Positions 52,445 to 61,294 of a stretch of 64,000 nt of DNA are shown here, piece after piece. The notes beneath the pieces were generated by a model that saw only the letters and a program-made list of their open reading frames with translations, did not search any database and was not told where the DNA came from. Position 1 is the stretch's first letter; every line of letters starts with the position of its first letter. A program made the position numbers and the translations under genes. The stretch comes from Chryseobacterium gleum. Lineage in GTDB: Bacteria > Bacteroidota > Bacteroidia > Flavobacteriales > Weeksellaceae. The stretch spans positions 1 to 64,000 of the forward strand of contig NZ_LR134289.1 in assembly GCF_900636535.1 (NCBI RefSeq), given 5' to 3'.

Positions 52445-54979
52445 ATGATACACGACCAACGCGCAGAAAAATTCAGGCAGATTGTGGAAAATAAGTTCCA
52501 GATCTATAATTCATTATTTATGAGCCTGCCTTATGATAAAATGACGAATATCGGAATGCTGCTTCCGTTTCTTTATGAGGAAAGCAGAACCGGTTATGAA
52601 GCAGGAAAAACACCTGAAAATATCGTCGAAGAATTTTTTAAGAATCATACCGATCTCCAGACGGAAGAGCAGAAACTTGAACTGCTTTTCAAGATCATAC
52701 AATATATAGAAAGACAGGTAGTTTTGTTTGACAGTATTGAAGATGCAGCATTTCCAAATCTTCATTCTGAAAGCGACAATGGTACGGTCACCAATCTTTT
52801 TGAACGCTCTTTGCAGGACCATAAGATTGAAAAAGTAAGGGAGAAATTAAAAGATTTCAGTGTAAAGGTTGTATTTACGGCGCACCCCACCCAGTTTTAT
52901 CCAAGCTCAGTACAAAGGATTATTCAGGATCTGAGAGGGGCCATCACCAGTGATTCCGTGACTCAGATTGATATGCTTTTGCAGCAGCTGGGAAAGACTC
53001 CTTTTGTCAACAAAGAAAAACCGACTCCGATAGATGAAGCGCTGAGTATTATTTCTTACCTGAGATATGTATATTATGATACCATTGGGGAACTGTTTAC
53101 CAAAATCAAGAAGACTTTCGGAAACGGCCATTTCCACCTTCATGAAGATATTATCCAGCTTGGTTTCTGGCCTGGCGGAGACAGAGACGGAAATCCTTTT
53201 GTAACAGCGGATGTAACGAAAAGAGTAGCGGAAGAACTGCGTTCAGCCATTCTGAAATCTTATTACAGCCATCTGAAATTTATCCGAAGAAGATTAAGTT
53301 TCAGAGGAGTTTCTGAAGTTCTGACCCAATTAAGTGAAGAGCTTTATGCTGCTATTTTTGATGGAAAAGACATTAAGGCAGAAGATATCTTAAAAAGGGC
53401 CGCAGAAGCGGAAAAAATACTGATCAATGAGCATAATTCTTTGTTTTTAGATCTTTTGGTGAATTTCAGAGACCGTGTAATGATTTTCGGAACCCACTTT
53501 GCAACTTTGGATATCCGCCAGGACAGCAGGATTCATCAGAAAGTCATTGATGAAGTGTATGCAAAAGTATATGGGAATGAAGAAGCAGATTATGAACAGA
53601 AGTTCAATAAGCTTATTCAGATCTCTGAAAAGATAAATCCTGAAGATTTTGAAGATATTGTAAAAGATACTTTATTAACCGTCTCACAGGTTACAGATAT
53701 TCAGCATCTGAACGGACTGAGAGGAATGAACCGTTATATTATTTCCAATTCTGATGCAGTAAAAGACGTAATGAATGTCTATGCATTCTTCAAAGTATGC
53801 GGGTATAAAGACGAAGATATCAATATGGATATCGTTCCGCTCTTCGAAACAATGGAAGGGCTTGCCAATGCTGAACATGTAATGAGTGAGCTGTACCAGA
53901 ATCCTGTCTATAAAAAACATCTGGAAAAAAGAGGAAACCAGCAGACGATTATGCTGGGATTCTCGGATGGAACCAAAGATGGTGGTTATTTAAAAGCCAA
54001 CTGGGAAATTTATAAAGCTAAAGAAGTGCTGACAAAACTTTCGGAACAGAATAATATCAAAGTTGTTTTCTTTGATGGCAGAGGCGGACCACCGGCAAGA
54101 GGAGGTGGGAAAACACACGACTTCTACGCTTCTCAGGGAAAAACGATTGCCAATAATAAGATTGAATTAACCATTCAGGGTCAAACCATAACGAGTATTT
54201 TCGGAAACAAAGAACAGGCAAAATACAATTTTGAACAGCTTCTCACTGCCGGAGTTGAAAATGATGTATTTAAAAATGCAAAAAAAGAACTCACAGAAAA
54301 GGAAAGGGCTTTAATCATCGAATTGGCGGATATCAGCTATAAAAAATATTCAGACCTGAAAGCTCATCCAATGTTTGTTCCTTACCTACAGGAAATGAGT
54401 ACTCTTGAATATTATGGAAAAACGAATATCGGAAGCCGTCCTTCAAAAAGAGGAAATGGCAGCGAGCTGAAATTCGAGGATCTGAGAGCGATCCCGTTTG
54501 TAGGTTCATGGTCACAGCTGAAGCAGAATGTACCTGGTTTCTTTGGTTTTGGATATGCCATGCAAAAGATGAAAGAACAGGGAAGGTTTGAAGAAGTAAT
54601 AGAACTCTACAAAGGTTCCGATTTCTTTAAAACTTTAGTCCTGAACTCGATGATGAGTATGAACAAGTCTTACTTTCCATTGACTTATTATATTAAAAAC
54701 AATCCGAAATTCGGTGCATTCTGGAATGTTCTGTTCGATGAATATGAGCTTTCCAGAGATATTATGCTGGAACTGACCGGATTCAAAATGCTTCAGGAAG
54801 AAGATCCGCTCTCCAGAAAATCTGTGAAGATCCGTGAAAAGATTGTGCTTCCTTTGTTAAGCATTCAGCAGTATGCTTTAATGAAGATTCAGAAAGGAGA
54901 AGGCAACAAAGAAGCTTATGAAAAGCTGGTAACACGCTCGCTGTTCGGAAATATTAATGCCAGTAGAAACTCTGCATAA
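52445..54979 (+). CDS. ppc: Phosphoenolpyruvate carboxylase
   Basis: 844 residues. It carboxylates PEP to oxaloacetate, replenishing the TCA cycle. The conserved His is in VVFTAHPTQFYPSS (about 139-152), and the catalytic segments are GFWPGGDRDGNPFV, LGFSDGTKDGGYLKANW and FFDGRGGPPARGGG. The usual enzyme is about 900 residues; this slightly shorter form is typical of Bacteroidota, and the C-terminus ends SLFGNINASRNSA in place of the classical NTG. Single gene with terminator. Confidence 0.95.
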   Translation: MIHDQRAEKFRQIVENKFQIYNSLFMSLPYDKMTNIGMLLPFLYEESRTGYEAGKTPENIVEEFFKNHTDLQTEEQKLELLFKIIQYIERQVVLFDSIEDAAFPNLHSESDNGTVTNLFERSLQDHKIEKVREKLKDFSVKVVFTAHPTQFYPSSVQRIIQDLRGAITSDSVTQIDMLLQQLGKTPFVNKEKPTPIDEALSIISYLRYVYYDTIGELFTKIKKTFGNGHFHLHEDIIQLGFWPGGDRDGNPFVTADVTKRVAEELRSAILKSYYSHLKFIRRRLSFRGVSEVLTQLSEELYAAIFDGKDIKAEDILKRAAEAEKILINEHNSLFLDLLVNFRDRVMIFGTHFATLDIRQDSRIHQKVIDEVYAKVYGNEEADYEQKFNKLIQISEKINPEDFEDIVKDTLLTVSQVTDIQHLNGLRGMNRYIISNSDAVKDVMNVYAFFKVCGYKDEDINMDIVPLFETMEGLANAEHVMSELYQNPVYKKHLEKRGNQQTIMLGFSDGTKDGGYLKANWEIYKAKEVLTKLSEQNNIKVVFFDGRGGPPARGGGKTHDFYASQGKTIANNKIELTIQGQTITSIFGNKEQAKYNFEQLLTAGVENDVFKNAKKELTEKERALIIELADISYKKYSDLKAHPMFVPYLQEMSTLEYYGKTNIGSRPSKRGNGSELKFEDLRAIPFVGSWSQLKQNVPGFFGFGYAMQKMKEQGRFEEVIELYKGSDFFKTLVLNSMMSMNKSYFPLTYYIKNNPKFGAFWNVLFDEYELSRDIMLELTGFKMLQEEDPLSRKSVKIREKIVLPLLSIQQYALMKIQKGEGNKEAYEKLVTRSLFGNINASRNSA

Positions 54980-55030
54980 GCTATTTTTTAAAATAAGAAT
55001 GATCATAAAGATGATAATCATTATCAATAG

Positions 55031-55054
55031 AAACGGGCTTTAGCCCGTTTTTTT
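55031..55054 (+). terminator. Intrinsic terminator after ppc
   Basis: AAACGGGCT (55031-55039) pairs with AGCCCGTTT (55042-55050), with further T to 55054. The GGGCTTTAGCCC core and a following GAGCTTTAGCTC palindrome repeat the arrangement seen at 31496. Confidence 0.85.
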
Positions 55055-55129
55055 ATTAGAAACCATTCAATGAGCTTTAGCTCAAACTTATTTTTATGTT
55101 GTAATACGATCAGAAATAGTAATATATCT

Positions 55130-55181
55130 CCCACAGATTGTACAGATGTTTATGTTGTAATCCATCTGCACAATCTGCGGG
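55130..55181. repeat. CCCRCAGATT foldback repeat
   Basis: CCCACAGATTGTACAGATG (55130-55148) and CATCTGCACAATCTGCGGG (55163-55181) are reverse complements at 17 of 19 positions. A TCCCGCAGATCC fragment of the same family lies near 31576. It ends 10 nt from the stop of the protease gene. Confidence 0.7.
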
Positions 55182-55191
55182 AAACAAATAA

Positions 55192-56793
55192 TTATTCCTT
55201 CAAGAATTTTTCATAGAAGACCTTATCCTTCATCTGAATCTTCAGATAATACGTTCCTTTTGCAAAATCCTCTACTTTTATAGATTTCTGGTTGTTGCTT
55301 TTCCTGATGAGTCTTCCCAGGTTATCATAAATTTCTAATGAAAGAATTTCCTGTTCTGACGCAATATTCAGGATACTTTTCGCCGGATTCGGAAATAGGG
55401 AAAACTTTTCCTTTTTTACGATTTCAGAAGTGTTCAGAACGAGATTGTATAAGCTCCCGAAATTAAGGATCCCATATCCGATCTGATCCGAATGAGCGGG
55501 ATACAGGGAAGCGGTTTGTCTCAATTTTGTTCTCATCTGTTCCCTGTTCATGGTTGGAAATGCCTGGATAAGACACGCCACCCCTCCTGCGGCAATAGGA
55601 GTGGCAATGGAGGTTCCGTTCACCACCATTGTAGCATTATCATAAACCGTTGTTGTACCGGTTCCCTGAGTACTTCCGTCTGGTTTTACCACGCCTAAAG
55701 AGTTTGGCCCGAAAGAAGAAAATCCGGACGCATTTCCGGCAGAATCCACAGAACCGATAGAGAAGACTTTAGCATTATCAGATGGCGTCAGAAGATAATG
55801 CCACGGCTGCTGTCCCGAATTACCGGCAGCGGCAAGAACAAAAATTCCTTTTTCTGCGGCAATACCTGCCCCACGTGCAATGAAAGAGGTGTTTCCGTCC
55901 ATATTTGCATAAGAATAATTGTAACGGCTGTCATCGAAAATATTATACCCCAGTGATGAAGTAATAATGTCTACACCTTTTCTGTCTGCTTCCTCAGCCG
56001 CTTCAATCCAATATAGCTCTTCTTCAGGAATCTCTACCACAGCATTTTCACTGCGATAAAGGTAAAAATCCGCATCAGGGGCTGCCCCTACAAAAGTGTT
56101 TTGCAGATATCCGCCGATAGTTCCTAAAACAACAGAACCATGAGTGCTGAGAGCAGTATTATAGATATCTGCAGTTTTGGTAACAAAATCATAAGATGCT
56201 TTGATGTGGTTATTGGTCCATAACCTTGCGAATGCTGCACCTGTATTCACAGTGGGAAATCCGGCATCAATGACTGCTATAGAAATTCCGGTTCCGGTAA
56301 AGCCGGCCAGATGAAGAGGGCGTATATTAACCTGGTCAATTTGTGCAGCGCCTGAACCGTAATTAAAGTTGGTCAGTGTTTTATTGATGCTTGCATCGTC
56401 TTTCCATTTTGAAGGTGCTGTCTTCAATGTACCGGAATTATTTCTGGCAAAGCTTTCAACAGAGGAAACAAAAGACTGTGACTGCAGTAAGATTTTTTGG
56501 GCAGGAGTGGCATTTACGGCTGCACCATTAAGCCATTTTGAATAATCAGTAACGGTAAATCCTAAATTCTGAAGATTCTGAATGTAAGACTGTTCAATAG
56601 GAGCGTCCTGATCATTCAGAGGTATTCCCAGCGTGGTACGTCTGTTGAGGGATTTCTGACTGAGTTCTGAGAGTGGATTTGCATAAAATGCAGCCTTATT
56701 CGGCTTATCCATAAAGTAAACGAAGACGAGCTCGGTTTGTGCGGAAACAGTAAGGTAACTTGTTAGGAAACAAAAGAGTAAAAGTTTTTTCAT
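55192..56793 (-). CDS. Subtilase (S8) with type IX secretion sorting domain
   Basis: 533 residues. A signal peptide to about 19, a prodomain (about 20-150), then the S8 catalytic domain with D176 (AVIDAGF), H218 (STHGSVV), oxyanion N325 (AAAGNSG) and S395 (NGTSIATP). The C-terminal ~75 residues (FSLFPNPAKSILNI ... KGTYYLKIQMKDKVFYEKF) are a type A T9SS sorting domain, so it is exported to the surface or medium through PorV-dependent secretion. No T9SS genes are in the window. Single gene. Confidence 0.95.
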   Translation of the reverse strand: MKKLLLFCFLTSYLTVSAQTELVFVYFMDKPNKAAFYANPLSELSQKSLNRRTTLGIPLNDQDAPIEQSYIQNLQNLGFTVTDYSKWLNGAAVNATPAQKILLQSQSFVSSVESFARNNSGTLKTAPSKWKDDASINKTLTNFNYGSGAAQIDQVNIRPLHLAGFTGTGISIAVIDAGFPTVNTGAAFARLWTNNHIKASYDFVTKTADIYNTALSTHGSVVLGTIGGYLQNTFVGAAPDADFYLYRSENAVVEIPEEELYWIEAAEEADRKGVDIITSSLGYNIFDDSRYNYSYANMDGNTSFIARGAGIAAEKGIFVLAAAGNSGQQPWHYLLTPSDNAKVFSIGSVDSAGNASGFSSFGPNSLGVVKPDGSTQGTGTTTVYDNATMVVNGTSIATPIAAGGVACLIQAFPTMNREQMRTKLRQTASLYPAHSDQIGYGILNFGSLYNLVLNTSEIVKKEKFSLFPNPAKSILNIASEQEILSLEIYDNLGRLIRKSNNQKSIKVEDFAKGTYYLKIQMKDKVFYEKFLKE

Positions 56794-56881
56794 AAAATTT
56801 ATTTGTATAAAGATAAAAACAAAATCAATAAAATTTTTGATCAGATATTAAAATCCTTATTTTTACAGAAATATTTATTAT

Positions 56882-58006
56882 ATGAAAAAAATTCAGATGG
56901 TTGACTTGCAAAGTCAGTATTACAAAATAAAGAATGATGTAGACAATGCAGTTTTAAATGTAATGGATTCTGCGGCATTTATCAACGGTCCTGAAGTAAA
57001 GTCTTTCCAGAATGAATTGGAGTCTTATTTAGACGTAAAACATGTGATTCCGTGTGCCAATGGTACAGATGCATTACAGATTGCCCTGATGGCTTTGGAT
57101 CTGAAAGAAGGAGATGAAATTATTACAGCTGATTTTACTTTTGCTGCAACGGTAGAAGTTATTCACCTGCTTAAGTTGAAATCTGTATTGGTAGATGTAG
57201 ATTATGATACATTTACAATCTCCACAGAGCAGATTAAAAAAGCAATTACACCAAGAACAAAAGCGATTATCCCGGTACATATTTTCGGACAGTGTGCCAA
57301 TATGGAAGAAATTTTAAAAATTGCTGAAGAGCACAACTTATATGTTATTGAAGACAACGCTCAGGCAATTGGTTCAGAATATACATTCTCGGACGGAACG
57401 GTAAAACAGGCCGGAACAATGTCTACTGTTGGAACAACTTCTTTCTTCCCATCAAAAAACCTGGGATGCTACGGAGACGGCGGGGCTATTTTTACCAATA
57501 ATGATGAACTGGCTCACCGTTTAAGAGGAATTGTAAACCACGGGATGTATGAAAGATATTACCATGATGAGGTTGGAGTAAACTCACGTCTGGATAGCAT
57601 TCAGGCAGCAGTTTTAAGAAAGAAGCTTCCTCACCTTGATTCTTATAACGAAGCAAGAAGAAGAGCAGCAGATTTTTATGATGAAGCATTTGCCGGTCAT
57701 CCGGATATCCTGACTCCAAAAAGAGCTGAAAATTCTACTCACGTATTCCATCAGTATACTTTAAGAATCCTGAACGGTAAACGTAATGAACTTCAGAAGT
57801 TTTTGGCGGAAAAAGAAATTCCTGCAATGATTTATTATCCTGTAGCATTGAGAAAACAAAAAGCATACTTCCAGGAAAGTAATCCTGCAGATTTTGTAAA
57901 TACCGATAAACTTTTGGATCAGGTAATTTCTTTACCAATGCATACAGAATTAGACGAAGAGCAGCTGAAGTATATTACGGATGCAGTGCTTGAGTTTATG
58001 GGATAA
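56882..58006 (+). CDS. DegT/DnrJ/EryC1/StrS family aminotransferase
   Basis: 374 residues of the PLP-dependent sugar aminotransferase family. Markers: MVDLQSQYYKIKNDVDNAV, IPCANGTDALQIALMAL, VDVDYDTFTI, VIPVHIFGQCANMEEI, DNAQAIG and the lysine segment FFPSKNLGCYGDGGAI. It would make a 3- or 4-amino sugar nucleotide for surface polysaccharide. The stop overlaps the ATG of the small membrane protein by one base (TAATG), and galE follows, so this is likely a short surface-sugar operon. Confidence 0.93.
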   Translation: MKKIQMVDLQSQYYKIKNDVDNAVLNVMDSAAFINGPEVKSFQNELESYLDVKHVIPCANGTDALQIALMALDLKEGDEIITADFTFAATVEVIHLLKLKSVLVDVDYDTFTISTEQIKKAITPRTKAIIPVHIFGQCANMEEILKIAEEHNLYVIEDNAQAIGSEYTFSDGTVKQAGTMSTVGTTSFFPSKNLGCYGDGGAIFTNNDELAHRLRGIVNHGMYERYYHDEVGVNSRLDSIQAAVLRKKLPHLDSYNEARRRAADFYDEAFAGHPDILTPKRAENSTHVFHQYTLRILNGKRNELQKFLAEKEIPAMIYYPVALRKQKAYFQESNPADFVNTDKLLDQVISLPMHTELDEEQLKYITDAVLEFMG

Positions 58007-58416
58007 TGAAAAGAAAGATATTTAAATATAAGCTGGTATACTACTTAGCGGTAATAACTAGTTTACTACTTTTTATAATATCAGCATTTTGGATTCTTGA
58101 AATATTTAATGACTTTAGCCTGTTTAAAACATTATTTATTGTTATTTCGTTAGTTATCAATTCATTTGCATTTGTCAATCTGATTGAAAAATATGATAAA
58201 GCTATTTTGTTTCTAAATCTCAGTTTATTACTATCCATAATTATTTTAGGCTATCCTTTATTGTTTGGATTTTTGAACGGATATTATGTTTTGGAACATT
58301 TTACTTTTAGATTTTTAATCATATTCATATTGTGTTTATTGATTGTAAATGTGTTTAAGGTGAAAAAGAATGACGGAGTACATGAAATAGAACAGATAGG
58401 AAAAAGCGAAGATTAA
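58006..58416 (+). CDS. Small membrane protein of unknown function
   Basis: 136 residues with four hydrophobic segments (about 12-32, 42-60, 67-90, 100-115) and a charged C-terminal tail (KVKKNDGVHEIEQIGKSED). Codons are more AT-rich than in the flanking genes. Its start overlaps the aminotransferase stop by one base and galE begins 9 nt after its stop, so it is co-translated in the surface-sugar operon. No family recognised. Confidence 0.72.
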   Translation: MKRKIFKYKLVYYLAVITSLLLFIISAFWILEIFNDFSLFKTLFIVISLVINSFAFVNLIEKYDKAILFLNLSLLLSIIILGYPLLFGFLNGYYVLEHFTFRFLIIFILCLLIVNVFKVKKNDGVHEIEQIGKSED

Positions 58417-58425
58417 AAAATAAAA

Positions 58426-59448
58426 ATGGCAATACTTGTTACCGGGGGACTTGGATATATTGGTTCTCATACTGTAGTAGAACTTATCAATAACGGCTTT
58501 GAAGTGGTTATTGTTGATGATTTATCCAATACGGAGAGGTTTATTTTAAATAATATTGAGAAAATTACAGGGGTGAAGCCTGCTTTTTATCCTTTTGACC
58601 TGAGAAGAAAAGAACTGCTTACTCAGGTTTTTGATGCGCATCAGATTGATGGATGTATCAATTTTGCAGCTTCTAAAGCAGTAGGAGAGAGTCAGGTAAA
58701 ACCTATAGATTATTATGAAAATAATCTGTTCTCTTTAATTAATATTCTTCAGGAATTTAAGGAAAGAAAAATCTCTAATTTTATTTTCAGTTCGTCTTGT
58801 ACGGTATACGGACAGGCAGATGTAATGCCGATAGATGAAAATACTCCGTTAAAAACACCGGAAAGTGTATATGGAAAAACAAAACAAATGGGAGAAGAGA
58901 TCCTGATTGATTTTGCGAAGGCCTATGGCAGTAAAATATCGTTGTTAAGATATTTCAATCCTATTGGCGCACACCCATCTGCCAAACTTGGCGAATTGCC
59001 GATCGGAATTCCCAATAACCTGGTGCCTTACGTAATGCAGACTGCGTCAGGAGTAAGAGAGAAACTGAATATCTGGGGAGATGATTATCCTACAGAAGAT
59101 GGAACTCCTATCCGTGATTATATTTATGTTGTTGACCTGGCGAAAGCCCATGTTGCAGCATTGAAAAAACTAATAGAAGACTCTTCAGCAGAAACAGTGA
59201 TTGATATTTATAATCTGGGAACAGGAAAAGGATCATCTGTGCTGGAAGTGGTAAAAGCATTTGAAAAGGCTAATAATGTGGAAGTGCCCTATCAGATATG
59301 TGACAGAAGAGAAGGAGATATTACAATAGCATATGCGAATCCTGAAAAAGCAGAAAGAGAACTCAACTGGAAATCTGAGACGTCCCTTGAGGAAGCTTTA
59401 AAAACAGTATGGGAGTGGCAGAAATATCTGAACAGCAGAAATTCATAA
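58426..59448 (+). CDS. galE: UDP-glucose 4-epimerase
   Basis: 340 residues. It interconverts UDP-glucose and UDP-galactose using bound NAD. The Rossmann motif is VTGGLGYIGSHTV (4-16), the catalytic Ser/Thr is in FSSSCTVYG and the YxxxK is SVYGKTKQMG. The segments RYFNPIGAHPSAKLGE and DGTPIRDYIYV are GalE-specific. It follows the membrane protein by 9 nt and supplies a sugar nucleotide for polysaccharide. Confidence 0.95.
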   Translation: MAILVTGGLGYIGSHTVVELINNGFEVVIVDDLSNTERFILNNIEKITGVKPAFYPFDLRRKELLTQVFDAHQIDGCINFAASKAVGESQVKPIDYYENNLFSLINILQEFKERKISNFIFSSSCTVYGQADVMPIDENTPLKTPESVYGKTKQMGEEILIDFAKAYGSKISLLRYFNPIGAHPSAKLGELPIGIPNNLVPYVMQTASGVREKLNIWGDDYPTEDGTPIRDYIYVVDLAKAHVAALKKLIEDSSAETVIDIYNLGTGKGSSVLEVVKAFEKANNVEVPYQICDRREGDITIAYANPEKAERELNWKSETSLEEALKTVWEWQKYLNSRNS

Positions 59449-59579
59449 ACTTAAGTATTGCTATATTTACGTTTGGAAAGAATAATTAAATATAAAACAA
59501 ATTACAAAACACCTTCCCTGAATCACTTGTGTTCTTAAAAGGATCACTTATTTCAGCGGAGTTTTAATTTTAAATTAAT

Positions 59580-60032
59580 ATGAAGACACAGAGAATAGGT
59601 ATTACATTTTCGTCATTTGACTTATTGCATGCAGGACACATCAAAATGCTTGAAGAAGCTAAAACTGTATGTGACTATTTAATCGTAGGACTTCAGATCG
59701 ATCCATCCCACGATCGTCCAAACAAAAATAAGCCAAGTCAGACTATCGTTGAAAGGTACATTCAGCTGAAAGCAGTAAATGCTGTAGATGAGATCATTCC
59801 TTATTACACGGAAGAAGATCTGTTGGATATTTTAAAATCATTCGTAATTGATGTAAGAATCATCGGAGATGATTATATGGACAAAGACTTTACAGGTAAA
59901 AAATACTGTGAAGAAAAAGGAATTGAAATCTTTTACAACAAAAGAGACCACAGGTTTTCTACCAGCGATCTGAGAAGAAGAATCTATGAAGCTGAAAAAG
60001 AGAAATACTCGAAAGCAGAGCCTGTAAAATAA
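59580..60032 (+). CDS. Cytidylyltransferase-family protein (glycerol-3-phosphate cytidylyltransferase / RfaE-like)
   Basis: 150 residues of the nucleotidyltransferase (HxGH) fold: GITFSSFDLLHAGHIKMLEEA near 7-27 (HxGH is HAGH), an RVIGDDYMDKDFTGKKY-type loop and the closing HRFSTSDLRRRI segment (ISTTxLxxRI-like). The family activates a sugar or glycerol phosphate with CTP or ATP. Length and motifs are close to TagD, and the exact substrate is undecided. A 131-nt gap separates it from galE. Confidence 0.85.
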   Translation: MKTQRIGITFSSFDLLHAGHIKMLEEAKTVCDYLIVGLQIDPSHDRPNKNKPSQTIVERYIQLKAVNAVDEIIPYYTEEDLLDILKSFVIDVRIIGDDYMDKDFTGKKYCEEKGIEIFYNKRDHRFSTSDLRRRIYEAEKEKYSKAEPVK

Positions 60033-60061
60033 ATTCAGACAAAATATTTCAAAGATTATAA

Positions 60062-60097
60062 ATAAAAAGCTGTAAATCATTTTACAGCTTTTTATTT
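60062..60097. terminator. Bidirectional terminator
   Basis: AAAAGCTGTAAA pairs perfectly with TTTACAGCTTTT around TCAT, followed by T-rich DNA. It serves the cytidylyltransferase gene and the convergent hydrolase gene. Confidence 0.85.
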
Positions 60098-60122
60098 TAC
60101 AGATATAGTTTTAAAATTTTCT

Positions 60123-61115
60123 CTATTTCAAGTCCTTATCAATGAAACTCAGGAAATCAAAAAACATTTCTTTCCAATGGCTTACTTTAGTTCCGTCTTC
60201 TTTTATTTCTTCAAAATTATGATTGCAGTTCAGATAAACTTTGCTTTTCAGGTTCGTTTTTCTATGACAGATAAATTCTGCGGTAATTAAGTCGCTGGTT
60301 TCTACGGGTACCTTATCATCATGGCTTCCGATGGTGATGAAGATGGGAATTTTTAATTTCAGAAGATTTTCTACAGGAGGTTCGTTTATAGCAACATTCC
60401 ATTTGTAGGTATCACCATTAAAATAATCTTTTACTGAATCAGGAGCCTGATAAACCTTATTATATCCCTTCATCAGTTCATCAATTTTATCCTGGGCCTG
60501 GCTGGCACTTAATTTTCCTTCCTGCATTTGTCTTCTCGTAAAAAGTATATCATTAAATATCTGAGGGGTCGCATTCCCTGCTGAAAAACAAATATGAGTG
60601 ATATTTTTATTGAGAGTTGCCAGTTTTGCTACCACATCACTACCTTCAGAATGGCCGAGAACAGCAATTATTTTAGCATTGGGATAGGTTTTTTTCTTTA
60701 TGAAATTAACAACTTTATTGGCGACTTCAGCTCTGTCTGACACATTATTTCTTCGGGTAAATGTTGGGGAAGGTATATAATTATTTAATGTTTTTGAGTA
60801 ATAGGGCAGTCCGATTTTCTGTATATAAACGAATGCATAATCCTTTGGAAACTCTGCCATTAATTTTTTGGGATAGTTATTATAACAGCAGGGTTCTGTA
60901 TCATCACCATTTACCATAGGTAAATCACCGCTTCCCTGCAGATAGATAAATACTTTTTCCTTTGGTAGATGATCTGTAGTATGAATATAAAAACGTATCG
61001 TGTCACCTTTATCAGGAATAATGTATTCTTTCAATTTTTGTTTGTCAGGTGTCTGTGCTAAAATAAAGATAGGGAAGAGCAGTGCTATTGACAGAGTTCT
61101 TTGAAAAAAGTTCAT
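60123..61115 (-). CDS. Secreted alpha/beta hydrolase
   Basis: 330 residues with a signal peptide (to ILAQ, about 20). The nucleophile elbow is GHSEG (about 155-159), the acid is in IGSHDDKVP and the His is in NCNHNFEE near the C-terminus. FIYLQGSGDLPM provides the oxyanion loop. It is an esterase or peptidase-like enzyme of unknown substrate. Flanked by terminators, so a single unit; the TonB-type receptor is upstream on the same strand. Confidence 0.85.
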   Translation of the reverse strand: MNFFQRTLSIALLFPIFILAQTPDKQKLKEYIIPDKGDTIRFYIHTTDHLPKEKVFIYLQGSGDLPMVNGDDTEPCCYNNYPKKLMAEFPKDYAFVYIQKIGLPYYSKTLNNYIPSPTFTRRNNVSDRAEVANKVVNFIKKKTYPNAKIIAVLGHSEGSDVVAKLATLNKNITHICFSAGNATPQIFNDILFTRRQMQEGKLSASQAQDKIDELMKGYNKVYQAPDSVKDYFNGDTYKWNVAINEPPVENLLKLKIPIFITIGSHDDKVPVETSDLITAEFICHRKTNLKSKVYLNCNHNFEEIKEDGTKVSHWKEMFFDFLSFIDKDLK

Positions 61116-61243
61116 AGGTTATTTTTAGTTTATAAAGATGTTTCTATGTTTTACGAGGTAAATATAAAAGTTTTTAACCTTACTATCAGTTATTTATATT
61201 TTTAGTTTACAATTTTCATCATTGAAAAGCAAAGGTGCATTAA

Positions 61244-61277
61244 TAAAAAAATCCCGAAAATATTTTCGGGATTTTTT
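61244..61277 (-). terminator. Terminator after the TonB-type receptor
   Basis: AAAAAATCCCGAAAA and TTTTCGGGATTTTTT form a nearly perfect palindrome; on the minus strand it follows the receptor stop codon by 17 nt. Confidence 0.85.
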
Positions 61278-61294
61278 AGTTGTATTATATTCTG

